In this document: positions 1-6,401 of the stretch, piece after piece
Position numbering within the stretch: position 1 is the stretch's first letter
How the letters are laid out: each line of letters opens with the position of its first letter
Source of the DNA: Nanobdellati archaeon
GTDB taxonomy: Archaea > EX4484-52 > JAADEF01
Length of the DNA: 6,669 bases
Assembly (NCBI GenBank): GCA_015521505.1
Contig: WAOB01000115.1
Span: 1-6,669 of the forward strand
Direction: 5' to 3'
Translations under genes and position numbers: made by a program
Notes under the pieces: model-generated
Seen by the model: the letters and a program-made list of their open reading frames with translations, nothing else
Databases searched by the model: none
Told to the model about the DNA's origin: nothing

Positions 1-16
1 CTTATAATTATAATGT

Positions 17-21
17 GGTGA
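17..21 (+). promoter_or_regulatory. Ribosome binding site of the surface-protein gene
   Basis: GGTGA lies 6 nt before the ATG at 28 and matches the archaeal anti-Shine-Dalgarno sequence. It has the same form as the sites before pdxS, usp and the CBS gene, so it supports this start. The promoter itself probably lies upstream of the window. Confidence 0.7.
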
Positions 22-27
22 AGTTTC

Positions 28-1875
28 ATGAGTTTGAACAATAGAAGCGTGGTATCACTAGTAGTTACTTTGGTCATCATTGCTCTCTTGATACTATCAG
101 GTCCAGCTAGAGCTGTTGATATAGTTTTAAAAGTACCTAAAAAGATTACAGAAGGTGACGATCTAAAATTAAACGTTGAAATAAAATTGTACAAATCTGA
201 TCTGTTAAAAGATTTTAACAAAATCAGAATAATAATAACATATGAGAACGAAACTCCTGCCAAAGTATTTGAATTCTACATAAATGGTACTAGAATATCT
301 CCTAATATTAACATCAAATTTAGTGCAATCAATGTTCCATTCCAACCTTATGGATATGGATATGCATATGGGTATGGATATGGATATACACCTGAAAAAG
401 GATACGGTTATCAGTGGATAACAGGTAGCTACGGATATGGTTACGGATATGGGTATGGTTACGGATATGCTTTCATAACACAACCGGGTGGTATCTTAAA
501 TTATACGATAACTATACCATGGAACACTCTAAAATTAAAAACCGGAAAGTATAAAATTTATGTAGAAATTGTTTTAGACGGAAATAAAAAGTTCCTAACA
601 AAAGAACCTGTAGAATTTGAAATTGTATCTAAACCCATACCTCCACCTCCTCCTCCACCAGAAATTAAACCAGGTATTATATTAGGACCTACAGGTTCAG
701 TAGAAGTAACGATCGATATTCTATCACCAGGAACTGAATTTGAAATAGAGATTGTAAAGGAATCTCCTCTAGCTACTTATCTTCATATGGTTCGAATCTT
801 AGCTAAGGATTGGATACCACCACAAGTTATCACCATAGAACCTATAGAAGAAATACCGAAAGATGTACAAAAACCTGTTGAAAAAGTTTACAAAGTTTTT
901 GAGATTAAACATAAACTTAAAGTTGGAACATACGAAGTTGAAATCGAATTCTTTGTTGAAAAAGAATGGTTGGAGAGAAACAACTACGTGGATGCTGTTC
1001 TTTCAAGATATGATGAAGAAAGAAAAGAATGGATAGAGCAACCAACGGAATTCATTAGGGAAGATGCTAAGTATAAATATTACAAGGCAAAAGTTGAAAG
1101 GATGAGTATATTTGCGATAATAGGTAAAGTTATACCTGTTGTTAAACCACCAGTTGTTGATGAGGAGCCTCCATCCTTAATAGAACAGAAACAAGATAAA
1201 GATGAGATAACAGTAGGAGAAACGATAACTTTAGTAACGAGATGGAAAGATAACGTTGAATTATCTAAAGCAGAGTTATATGTTGAAAAGGTTAAAATAG
1301 ATGAAACAAAACTAACCGGTAAAGAAGATGAAGCAATATTCAAGATTATTGCTAAAGAGGAATGGTCAGGTAAAACTATTTGTTGGTACGTCGTAGCCTA
1401 CGATAAGGCTGGAAACAAAGCATCTTCTCCGGAAAAATGTTTCTCAGTTAAACCAAAAGTTGTACCTATAGTCATAGATAAAGAACCTCCAAAATTGGTA
1501 GAATATGGACAAGATAAGGATGAAGTATCCGTAGGTGAAACTGTAACAGTATATGCAAGATGGACGGATAACGTTGAGTTAGATAAAGCTGAGTTATATA
1601 TCGAAGGAGAAAAAGTTGATGAAACCAAATTAACTGGAAAAGAGGATACTAGTGAATTTACAATAGTTGCGGAAGAAAGATTTGCTGGTAAAAGTGTTTG
1701 TTGGTATATAACAGCTTATGATAAAGTTGGTAACAAAGCAAGTTCTCCAGAAAAATGTTTCTCAGTTAAACCTATAAGACCAGGAATACCTATTGGAATT
1801 ATAGTAATAATAATTATAATAGTAGTAATTATAGCAATTATAATATATTATCTAAAATACGTTAAGAAACGGTAA
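28..1875 (+). CDS. Secreted, C-terminally membrane-anchored surface protein with YG-rich segment, PGF-pre-PGF-like domain and two Ig-like repeats
   Basis: This 615-residue protein is probably displayed on the cell surface. Residues 1-29 form a signal peptide (hydrophobic core about 8-24, likely cleavage after A-R-A at 27-29). An N-terminal beta-rich domain follows, with sequons at N74, N86 and N158, interrupted at 108-148 by a Tyr-Gly alternating tract. Seven prolines (205-211) form a hinge. Residues about 220-367 resemble the PGF-pre-PGF domain of archaeal surface proteins: W262-I-P-P, W314-L, L325-S-R-Y, and a closing Y-Y-K-A then S-I-F-A-I near 351-364. Two similar Ig-like repeats (378-476 and 484-582) contain the only cysteines (452/471 and 558/577), suggesting one disulfide per repeat. 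An Ile-rich helix (about 588-608) and the tail KYVKKR anchor the C-terminus with the body outside. The ATG follows GGTGA at 17-21 with a 6-nt gap. No catalytic motif is visible; a structural, S-layer-associated or adhesive role is inference. Confidence 0.9.
   Translation: MSLNNRSVVSLVVTLVIIALLILSGPARAVDIVLKVPKKITEGDDLKLNVEIKLYKSDLLKDFNKIRIIITYENETPAKVFEFYINGTRISPNINIKFSAINVPFQPYGYGYAYGYGYGYTPEKGYGYQWITGSYGYGYGYGYGYGYAFITQPGGILNYTITIPWNTLKLKTGKYKIYVEIVLDGNKKFLTKEPVEFEIVSKPIPPPPPPPEIKPGIILGPTGSVEVTIDILSPGTEFEIEIVKESPLATYLHMVRILAKDWIPPQVITIEPIEEIPKDVQKPVEKVYKVFEIKHKLKVGTYEVEIEFFVEKEWLERNNYVDAVLSRYDEERKEWIEQPTEFIREDAKYKYYKAKVERMSIFAIIGKVIPVVKPPVVDEEPPSLIEQKQDKDEITVGETITLVTRWKDNVELSKAELYVEKVKIDETKLTGKEDEAIFKIIAKEEWSGKTICWYVVAYDKAGNKASSPEKCFSVKPKVVPIVIDKEPPKLVEYGQDKDEVSVGETVTVYARWTDNVELDKAELYIEGEKVDETKLTGKEDTSEFTIVAEERFAGKSVCWYITAYDKVGNKASSPEKCFSVKPIRPGIPIGIIVIIIIIVVIIAIIIYYLKYVKKR
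349..474 (+). repeat. Tyr-Gly low-complexity repeat (imperfect GGATAT-like hexamers)
   Basis: Codons 108-149 of the surface protein contain two long runs of alternating Tyr and Gly (about 108-120 and 135-147), joined by a short linker that itself carries YGYQW. The DNA is an imperfect hexamer repeat. The Gly codon switches among GGA, GGT and GGG and the Tyr codon between TAT and TAC. This pattern suggests selection on the protein sequence rather than very recent slippage, although slippage probably created the tract. Confidence 0.85.
1159..1773 (+). repeat. Tandem duplication: two 99-residue Ig-like repeats, period 318 bp
   Basis: Copy 1 is 1159-1455 and copy 2 is 1477-1773. Both begin with an acidic residue then EPP, followed by QDKDE, VGET, a W-x-D-N-V-E-L motif, DETKLTGKED, a C-W-Y motif, AYDK-x-GNKASSPEK and C-F-S-V-K-P. 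The first copy links to the second through a short KVVPIVI spacer. The ends of each unit are nearly identical while the middles (the IFKIIAKEEW region against the FTIVAEERF region) have diverged, which fits an old intragenic duplication with conserved fold positions. Confidence 0.9.
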
Positions 1876-1882
1876 TTTAAAA

Positions 1883-1901
1883 TTTTTATTTTTTTTCTTT
1901 T
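1883..1901 (+). terminator. T-run terminator of the surface-protein gene
   Basis: Starting 8 nt after the TAA at 1873-1875 there is a run of five T, one A, eight T, one C and four T. Archaeal transcription commonly ends at such oligo-T tracts without a hairpin. The run lies inside the 3' end of the convergent gene, where it encodes the Lys-rich tail of the membrane protein. On the opposite strand the intergenic DNA holds only a four-T run, so termination of the leftward operon is less clear. Confidence 0.6.
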
Positions 1902-2203
1902 ATATATTCAACAATATTAAGCAACACACCTACAACCAAAAAATAATACGCATAGATGGCGATTTTGTTCGCTAAAGTTTCGTTACCAAAAGCTAATAAC
2001 ATTGCTGCGAGAATAAGACATCCTATAGCTGCCATTACAGGATATCTTGGATCTATTTTAAATATCAAAGATAATATGAAATATAAAGTAAAAATAAATA
2101 GCGTCCTGAGCTCTTCATTCTCACGGTATTCAAACATGAAATATATTATAATTATGCTAATAATAATTATAAGTGTTGTTTTAATTACTCGTTTGATTTT
2201 CAT
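1886..2203 (-). CDS. Small four-helix membrane protein of unknown function
   Basis: The family of this 105-residue protein is not recognised. It has four predicted hydrophobic segments: about 8-24 (very Ile-rich), 33-49, 55-73 and 78-101. A basic N-terminus (MKIKRVIK) and a basic C-terminus (IKEKK) suggest that both ends are cytoplasmic. The only loops are a charged stretch, EYRENEELR (25-33), and a short DPRYP turn (51-55). The start is 6 bp downstream of the phosphoribosyltransferase stop, so the gene is the last member of the leftward operon; no clear Shine-Dalgarno is present, which suggests translation by coupling. Its position after a purine phosphoribosyltransferase could hint at a transport or membrane accessory role, but nothing in the sequence shows this. 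An overlapping plus-strand frame (1956-2213) is less likely because it has no ribosome site or operon context. Confidence 0.6.
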   Translation of the reverse strand: MKIKRVIKTTLIIIISIIIIYFMFEYRENEELRTLFIFTLYFILSLIFKIDPRYPVMAAIGCLILAAMLLAFGNETLANKIAIYAYYFLVVGVLLNIVEYIKEKK

Positions 2204-2209
2204 GATAAA

Positions 2210-2767
2210 TTAAACTAAATCTAAATTTTTTCTGAAATAACTTTTTAAGCCAGCTTTTTCCAACTCTTTGTATATTTCTTCCTCGTTTTTAGTTTTATTT
2301 CTTATAGATCTAATCGTTTCAATTTTTTCCCATGGAAATACAACCCATCTATCCGTTTCCTTAACATAATAATCTGGAGTTATCTTTGACCATGGTTTTT
2401 TAAGTAAAGTAGCAACCTTATAAAAATTAACGTTTCTTTTTTTTAATTCTTCAATAGCTTTTAATATACTTTCTCCTGTATCTGCAATATCATCTACGAT
2501 TAAAATTCGTTTCCCATCGATACCTTCAGGAAAATATAACACAACAGGTCTTCTAGATGTTTTACCAATAGATGTATAAAATTTTATTCTCGTAACTAAT
2601 ATATCTAAATCCAAATAATCGGATATTAGTCTTGCAGGAATTAAACCTCCACGAGATATAGCAAGGATGTAATCGAATTTTACTCCGTCTCGTTTAATTC
2701 TCTTAGCTAATTCTATGCAATAATTCTCAATCTCATCCCAACCCAATGTTAGGTACTCTATCTTCAT
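2210..2767 (-). CDS. Purine-type phosphoribosyltransferase (xanthine/hypoxanthine/guanine PRTase-like)
   Basis: This 185-residue type I phosphoribosyltransferase probably joins a 6-oxopurine base to PRPP to give the nucleotide and pyrophosphate in cytoplasmic purine salvage. The PRPP-binding loop is clear at 88-100, with V91-D-D-I-A-D-T-G-E-S100. The PPi-loop motif ISRGG is at 37-41. A PDYYVKETDRWVVFPWE block at 131-147 resembles the base-binding hood of bacterial Gpt and archaeal Gpt/Hpt-like enzymes. The helical extension after about 150 (TIRSIRN to the end) is typical of this archaeal group. Its ATG overlaps the threonine synthase stop by 4 bp (ATGA) and no well-spaced Shine-Dalgarno precedes it, so coupled translation is likely. 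Whether the substrate is xanthine, guanine or hypoxanthine cannot be told from the sequence. Confidence 0.88.
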   Translation of the reverse strand: MKIEYLTLGWDEIENYCIELAKRIKRDGVKFDYILAISRGGLIPARLISDYLDLDILVTRIKFYTSIGKTSRRPVVLYFPEGIDGKRILIVDDIADTGESILKAIEELKKRNVNFYKVATLLKKPWSKITPDYYVKETDRWVVFPWEKIETIRSIRNKTKNEEEIYKELEKAGLKSYFRKNLDLV

Positions 2768-3975
2768 AAATGTTTTTCAACCTCTTCAATCTTGGGATCG
2801 ACTTCTACATATTTTTCGTACATTCTAAATATGATCTCCGGATCCTTCAACGCATGTCCAGTAACTACACATACAACTTTTTCATCTCTATCTATAATAC
2901 CTTCTTCAAGTAATTTTTTCAACCCTGCTATACTAGCAGCAGATGCAGGTTCGACACCAATTCCTTCCTTTCTAGCTAGGAGTTTCTGTGCTTCAATAAT
3001 TTCTTTATCACTAACAGCTTCAGCATAACCATTCGATTCTCTTATCGCCTTTAGAGCTCGTGGAGCATTAACAGGGTTTCCGATTCTTATAGCGGTTGCA
3101 ATTGTTTCAGGTTTCTTTATTGGAGTTATTTCAACACTCTTATTTTTAACTGCTTTAACTATAGGTGATGCTCCCTCAGCTTGTATTCCTATCATTCTCG
3201 GAACCTTATCAACGAGTCCATATTTATAGAATTCTTTAAAACCTTTCCATATTGCATAGATGTTTCCCGAATTACCAACTGGAACAATAACCGTATCAGG
3301 TGCTTCGTAGTTGAGTTGTTCAACAATTTCATAACCTATTGTTTTTTGACCCTCCAATCTCCAAGGATTTATGGAATTAAGCAAATATATGTTATGCTTT
3401 GAACATATTTCTCTAACAATTTTTAATGCTTTGTCGAAATTTCCTCTTATACTTATAACTTTAGCACCATGTAATATGGCTTGAGCAAGTTTACCTATGG
3501 CAATCTTTTTCGATGGAATTAGAACATAACATTTTATTCCAGCTTTAGCAGCATACGCTGCAAGGCTTGCAGAAGTATTTCCAGTAGATGCACAAGCTAC
3601 GGCTTTTACATTTAATTCTAAAGCTTTCGATACACCAATTGTCATTCCTCTATCCTTAAATGATCCTGTTGGATTTAGGCCTTCGTTTTTTATGTATAAT
3701 TCTTTCAGACCAAATTCTTTCTCCAAATTTTTTGCTCTAGTTAAAGGCGTACCTCCTTCTCTAAGTGTTACAATCTTAGAATAATCGATTATTGGCATTA
3801 ATTCTCTATATCTCCATAGGTAAAAATCTCTACCTTCAAATGTTTTTCTTGATATATCACCTTTATATTCAACTATAATTTCGAGTAATCCACCACAAAC
3901 TCTACATACGTATATTATTTCATCGGATTTATATATACGATTACATTTGATACATCTAACAGTTATTTTCTTCAT
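2764..3975 (-). CDS. thrC: Threonine synthase (PLP-dependent, zinc-ribbon N-terminus)
   Basis: This enzyme converts O-phosphohomoserine to threonine, the last step of threonine synthesis, using PLP. The 403-residue length fits the archaeal/plant-like class. A zinc ribbon opens the protein (C8-x2-C11, C24-x2-C27). The PLP-binding lysine is K107 in GSFKDRG. STGNTSAS at 130-137 and the phosphate loop GNSGN at 234-238 are characteristic of fold-type II PLP enzymes. EPASAAS (342-348) and VTGHALKDPE (371-380) near the end are hallmarks of threonine synthase. Threonine dehydratase is a weaker alternative because it lacks the zinc ribbon and this C-terminal motif. Each end overlaps a neighbour by 4 bp (ATGA), with the CBS gene upstream and the phosphoribosyltransferase downstream. 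No Shine-Dalgarno is well placed before its ATG, so its translation probably depends on ribosomes finishing the CBS gene. Its cofactor would come from PdxS in the same cluster. Confidence 0.94.
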   Translation of the reverse strand: MKKITVRCIKCNRIYKSDEIIYVCRVCGGLLEIIVEYKGDISRKTFEGRDFYLWRYRELMPIIDYSKIVTLREGGTPLTRAKNLEKEFGLKELYIKNEGLNPTGSFKDRGMTIGVSKALELNVKAVACASTGNTSASLAAYAAKAGIKCYVLIPSKKIAIGKLAQAILHGAKVISIRGNFDKALKIVREICSKHNIYLLNSINPWRLEGQKTIGYEIVEQLNYEAPDTVIVPVGNSGNIYAIWKGFKEFYKYGLVDKVPRMIGIQAEGASPIVKAVKNKSVEITPIKKPETIATAIRIGNPVNAPRALKAIRESNGYAEAVSDKEIIEAQKLLARKEGIGVEPASAASIAGLKKLLEEGIIDRDEKVVCVVTGHALKDPEIIFRMYEKYVEVDPKIEEVEKHL

Positions 3976-4808
3976 TTTAGAATAGCCTTTAGCATATCAA
4001 CATCTCTAACAATTCCTATTAATTCACCACTCGCTTCAATAACAGGCATTTGGTTTATCTTATGCTTTGCCATTTTTCTTGCAGCATTTGATATAGTGGT
4101 TCTTTTTGTTACTGTTACTATGTTTTTTGTCATGATCTTTTTTACAGGTTCCATAGGTAAATCGAGATAGGATTTCATCACATAGATAACGTTCTTGGAA
4201 TCCCAACTCCATGCATCTCCTTCTGTTCCACCAATAACTTCAGATTTAACTATTTCGTTTCTGATTTCTATTGACTTCAAAATATCCGCATCTTCCATTA
4301 TTCCAACCATATTTCCGTTCGAATCTAAAACGAGTAACGCTTTCTCTCCACTAAACTTCAAGATTTTATAAGCAACTCTTATAGGTGTATCTTCCCATAT
4401 TGAATGAAAGTTCTTCTTCATATACTTTTCAACTGGTTCTTTTATGTTCATATTTGCTAATCCTTTCCATACGATATCACTTATTGTAATAATACCTATT
4501 AACTCGTCATCCTTAACCACAGGCATCCTTCTAAAGTTTTTCTCCAAAAATATTTTTGCAACAGTTTTAAGATCATCTTCCTCTCTTGCATATACTACGT
4601 CTTTCCTCATAACTAAAGCAAGCTGGGATTCGTCTGGTTTATTTATTATATCACTTCTTGTAACAATTCCAACGAGTTTTTTTGTCTTTCTTTTTACAAC
4701 AGGTAATCCAGATACGTTGTATTTTAACATTAATTCCAATGCCTCTTTTGTATCACCAGGAACTTCAGCATAAATAACATTACGTGTCATTACATCTTTA
4801 ACCTTCAT
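3972..4808 (-). CDS. Four-CBS-domain protein (two Bateman modules), putative nucleotide sensor
   Basis: From the ATG at 4808 the protein has 278 residues and consists almost entirely of CBS domains, at about 1-55, 62-115, 127-178 and 220-276. Each ends in a recognisable strand-helix motif: GIVTRSDI (47-54), GIITISDI (105-112), GIMEDADI (169-176) and GIVRDVDM (265-272). Three of the four begin with a DVMT, KYMKK or KIMTK type segment. CBS pairs commonly bind AMP, ATP or S-adenosylmethionine, so this is probably a soluble energy or metabolite sensor acting on a partner; no enzymatic or DNA-binding domain is attached. A linker at about 179-219 containing WSWDSK separates domains 3 and 4. The frame could extend to a TTG at 4826, but GAGGTGAT at 4813-4820 ends 4 nt before the ATG at 4808, so the ATG is preferred. 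The start overlaps the usp end by 11 bp and the stop overlaps thrC by 4 bp. Confidence 0.9.
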   Translation of the reverse strand: MKVKDVMTRNVIYAEVPGDTKEALELMLKYNVSGLPVVKRKTKKLVGIVTRSDIINKPDESQLALVMRKDVVYAREEDDLKTVAKIFLEKNFRRMPVVKDDELIGIITISDIVWKGLANMNIKEPVEKYMKKNFHSIWEDTPIRVAYKILKFSGEKALLVLDSNGNMVGIMEDADILKSIEIRNEIVKSEVIGGTEGDAWSWDSKNVIYVMKSYLDLPMEPVKKIMTKNIVTVTKRTTISNAARKMAKHKINQMPVIEASGELIGIVRDVDMLKAILK

Positions 4809-5256
4809 GAACATCACCTCTATCAATTCCTTTTCTAATAACCATTACAGGACATGGAGCAGTTCTTATAACTTTTTCGGCAACACTTCCTATTAGAAAT
4901 CTATTCAAACCACTTCTTCCAGAAGTTCCCATAACTATAAGATCAATACCTTTATCTTTTGCGAATTTAACAATTTCTTCATGAGGATTCCCGTACTTCA
5001 ATACTGGATAAAATCTCAGGTTCAGATTTTTAACCTTATTTTCAACATTCTTTAAGGCTTTTTTACCTTCTTCTTCTAATATGGATTTTAAATTTTGCCA
5101 TAACGTTTCATTGTTGATTGATGAGAATGCAGTCGTATCCACGACATAGATACAGTAAACTTCCGAATTTAAATTCTTCGCAAGTTTAATACCAAAATCA
5201 GCAGCGTTTTCAGCTATATCAGATCCATCTGTAGCTATTAATATCTTTTTAAACAT
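4798..5256 (-). CDS. Universal stress protein, UspA family, ATP-binding type
   Basis: The protein has 152 residues, a typical single-domain Usp length. It opens with a beta strand and ATDGSD at 8-13 (D10 is the conserved adenine-site aspartate). It ends with the nucleotide-binding motif G110-x2-G113-x9-G123-S124 (GTSGRSG to IGS), followed by AEKVIR and PCPVMVIR. This motif marks the Usp subgroup that binds ATP, as in M. jannaschii MJ0577. The role is probably a cytoplasmic nucleotide-responsive switch or chaperone-like regulator; its partner is unknown. The frame can be extended to a GTG at 5265, but AAAGGTGAT at 5261-5269 overlaps that codon and sits 4 nt before the ATG at 5256, so MFKKILIATDG is the likely N-terminus. 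It is the first gene after the 49-bp gap below pdxS and overlaps the CBS gene by 11 bp. Confidence 0.92.
   Translation of the reverse strand: MFKKILIATDGSDIAENAADFGIKLAKNLNSEVYCIYVVDTTAFSSINNETLWQNLKSILEEEGKKALKNVENKVKNLNLRFYPVLKYGNPHEEIVKFAKDKGIDLIVMGTSGRSGLNRFLIGSVAEKVIRTAPCPVMVIRKGIDRGDVHEG
4813..4820 (-). promoter_or_regulatory. Start-deciding ribosome binding site of the CBS-domain gene
   Basis: The minus strand reads GAGGTGAT, a full 8-base complement to the archaeal 16S rRNA 3' end, followed by GTTC and ATG at 4808. It lies within the last codons of usp and downstream of the alternative TTG at 4826, so it argues for the ATG. Confidence 0.8.
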
Positions 5257-5260
5257 ATTT

Positions 5261-5269
5261 ATCACCTTT
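5261..5269 (-). promoter_or_regulatory. Start-deciding ribosome binding site of usp
   Basis: The minus strand reads AAAGGTGAT followed by AAAT and ATG at 5256. The site overlaps the alternative GTG at 5265, which therefore cannot be the start used with it. Confidence 0.8.
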
Positions 5270-5296
5270 CAGTAAAAATTGCTGACAAAACTTTAT

Positions 5297-5314
5297 GGTA
5301 TGTATTTATATACC
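5297..5314 (-). promoter_or_regulatory. Candidate internal promoter (TATA box) and small inverted repeat before usp
   Basis: The minus strand carries TATATAAATA at 5312-5303, overlapping the pdxS stop codon at 5308-5306. A start site about 25 nt downstream would fall near 5283, leaving a leader of about 27 nt that contains the usp ribosome site. The box sits inside an inverted repeat, GGTAT at 5297-5301 and ATACC at 5310-5314, spaced by 8 bp, which could act as an operator. Because TATA-like words are common in AT-rich DNA this is tentative. Confidence 0.4.
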
Positions 5315-6301
5315 TCTCGTTTGTAATAACTCTTCTCTCTTTAATGTTCTTATATCAATTCCACGCATAGCAGCTCCGATGTCTTTAGAAACCTCAACCA
5401 ATACTGAAGGATCATCATAATATGTTGTAGCCATTACAATAGCTTCAGCCATTGCTTTTGGATTTGAGGATTTGAATATACCAGAACCTACGAATATACC
5501 ATCTGCTCCTAACTGCATCATCATCGCAGCATCTGCAGGTGTAGCAATACCTCCAGCAGCAAAATTTACAACAGGTAATCTTTTAACATGCTTGATTTCG
5601 AGCAGAACTTCATACAATCCGTTTATTATATCTCTATATGAGAATTCATCAAAGAGTGGTTCATCCTCACATATTTCACCATTTAATCCCAAATCTTTTC
5701 TATATTTTATTGCAAGCCTTTTATAATTTTCGGCAAACGTTTTTGCTATAGTATAAAGTTCGTTTCTATCCATTTCCGAAATTTTTCTTATCGAATCGTT
5801 TATCAATCTCATATGTTTAACAGCTTCAACAACATTTCCAGTACCAGCTTCACCTTTCGTTCTTATCATTGCAGCACCTTCAAAAATCCTTCTAACAGCT
5901 TCACCTAAACTTCTAGCACCACAAACAAACGGGACTTTAAATTTATGTTTATTTATGTGGAAAAATTCATCTGCAGGTGTTAAAACTTCGGATTCATCAA
6001 TAAAATCTACACCAAGTTCTTCTAAAATTTGTGCTTCAACAAAATGACCTATTCTAACTTTTGCCATTACAGGAATCGAAACGGCATCCATTATTTCTTG
6101 TATTTTTTCTACACTTGCCATTCTTGCAACACCACCACCGGCTCTTATATCAGCTGGAACTTTTTCCAAAGCCATAACAGCAACTGCTCCAGCATCTTCA
6201 GCAATTCTTGCTTGTTCTGCGTTTGTTACATCCATAATTACTCCACCTTTCAACATTTGAGCAAGTCCTCTTTTTAATTTTACGGTTCCAATAAGTTTCA
6301 T
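5306..6301 (-). CDS. pdxS: Pyridoxal 5'-phosphate synthase, synthase subunit PdxS
   Basis: PdxS builds PLP from ribose 5-phosphate, glyceraldehyde 3-phosphate and ammonia in the DXP-independent pathway. In this family it forms a dodecamer fed with ammonia by the glutaminase PdxT. The 331-residue protein has the (beta/alpha)8-barrel signature throughout. D24 lies in GGVIMDV, the catalytic lysine K81 in VMAKVRIGH and the second lysine K149 in [11 protein letters not shown]. The phosphate-binding segments are [12 protein letters not shown] (248-259) and [10 protein letters not shown] (272-281). It is longer than bacterial PdxS (about 290 residues) because of an insertion near 175-215, as in methanogen and Pyrococcus homologues. 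The ATG follows AAGGTGAT with a 6-nt gap. It is the first gene of the leftward cluster, with its own promoter at about 6372-6390. No pdxT is in the window, so the partner must be elsewhere or ammonia is used directly. Confidence 0.97.
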   Translation of the reverse strand: MKLIGTVKLKRGLAQMLKGGVIMDVTNAEQARIAEDAGAVAVMALEKVPADIRAGGGVARMASVEKIQEIMDAVSIPVMAKVRIGHFVEAQILEELGVDFIDESEVLTPADEFFHINKHKFKVPFVCGARSLGEAVRRIFEGAAMIRTKGEAGTGNVVEAVKHMRLINDSIRKISEMDRNELYTIAKTFAENYKRLAIKYRKDLGLNGEICEDEPLFDEFSYRDIINGLYEVLLEIKHVKRLPVVNFAAGGIATPADAAMMMQLGADGIFVGSGIFKSSNPKAMAEAIVMATTYYDDPSVLVEVSKDIGAAMRGIDIRTLKREELLQTRGI

Positions 6302-6307
6302 AACACG

Positions 6308-6315
6308 ATCACCTT
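6308..6315 (-). promoter_or_regulatory. Ribosome binding site of pdxS
   Basis: The minus strand reads AAGGTGAT, ending 6 nt before the ATG at 6301. It fixes the start, which also agrees with the conserved PdxS N-terminus. Confidence 0.8.
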
Positions 6316-6371
6316 AGGTTATTTCATATCTAATTTTAATTTTTTAGCAAAATCTATAATATTAAAATAAG

Positions 6372-6390
6372 AATATTTTATATTATCTTT
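6372..6390 (-). promoter_or_regulatory. Likely pdxS/operon promoter: BRE-like purines plus TATA box
   Basis: On the minus strand AAAGATAA (6390-6383), a plausible BRE, is followed directly by TATAAAATATT (6382-6372). Transcription would begin near 6353, giving a leader of about 50 nt before the pdxS ATG. The surroundings are very AT-rich (13 G/C in 6301-6360), so other TATA-like words exist, but this one has the best BRE plus TATA combination and sits directly below the palindrome at 6402-6420. Confidence 0.5.
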
Positions 6391-6401
6391 ATCACAAGTA
6401 C

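Noticed and set aside
1..13. TTATAATTATAA as the TATA box of the surface-protein gene
   Set aside because: Transcription would start about 25 nt downstream, at or past the ATG at 28, which would remove the GGTGA ribosome site from the mRNA. The real promoter is probably upstream of the window.
205..483. Minus-strand frame rich in Ser-Ile-Ser-Ile
   Set aside because: It is the reverse reading of the Tyr-Gly repeat inside the surface-protein gene, without ribosome site or recognisable domain.
1956..2213. Plus-strand hydrophobic frame overlapping the small membrane protein
   Set aside because: It is antisense to a frame that fits the leftward operon with a 6-bp gap, and it has no ribosome site and lies downstream of an oligo-T terminator.
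4444..4773. Plus-strand frame opposite the CBS-domain gene
   Set aside because: The minus strand encodes clear CBS motifs across the same bases; the plus frame is a composition artefact.
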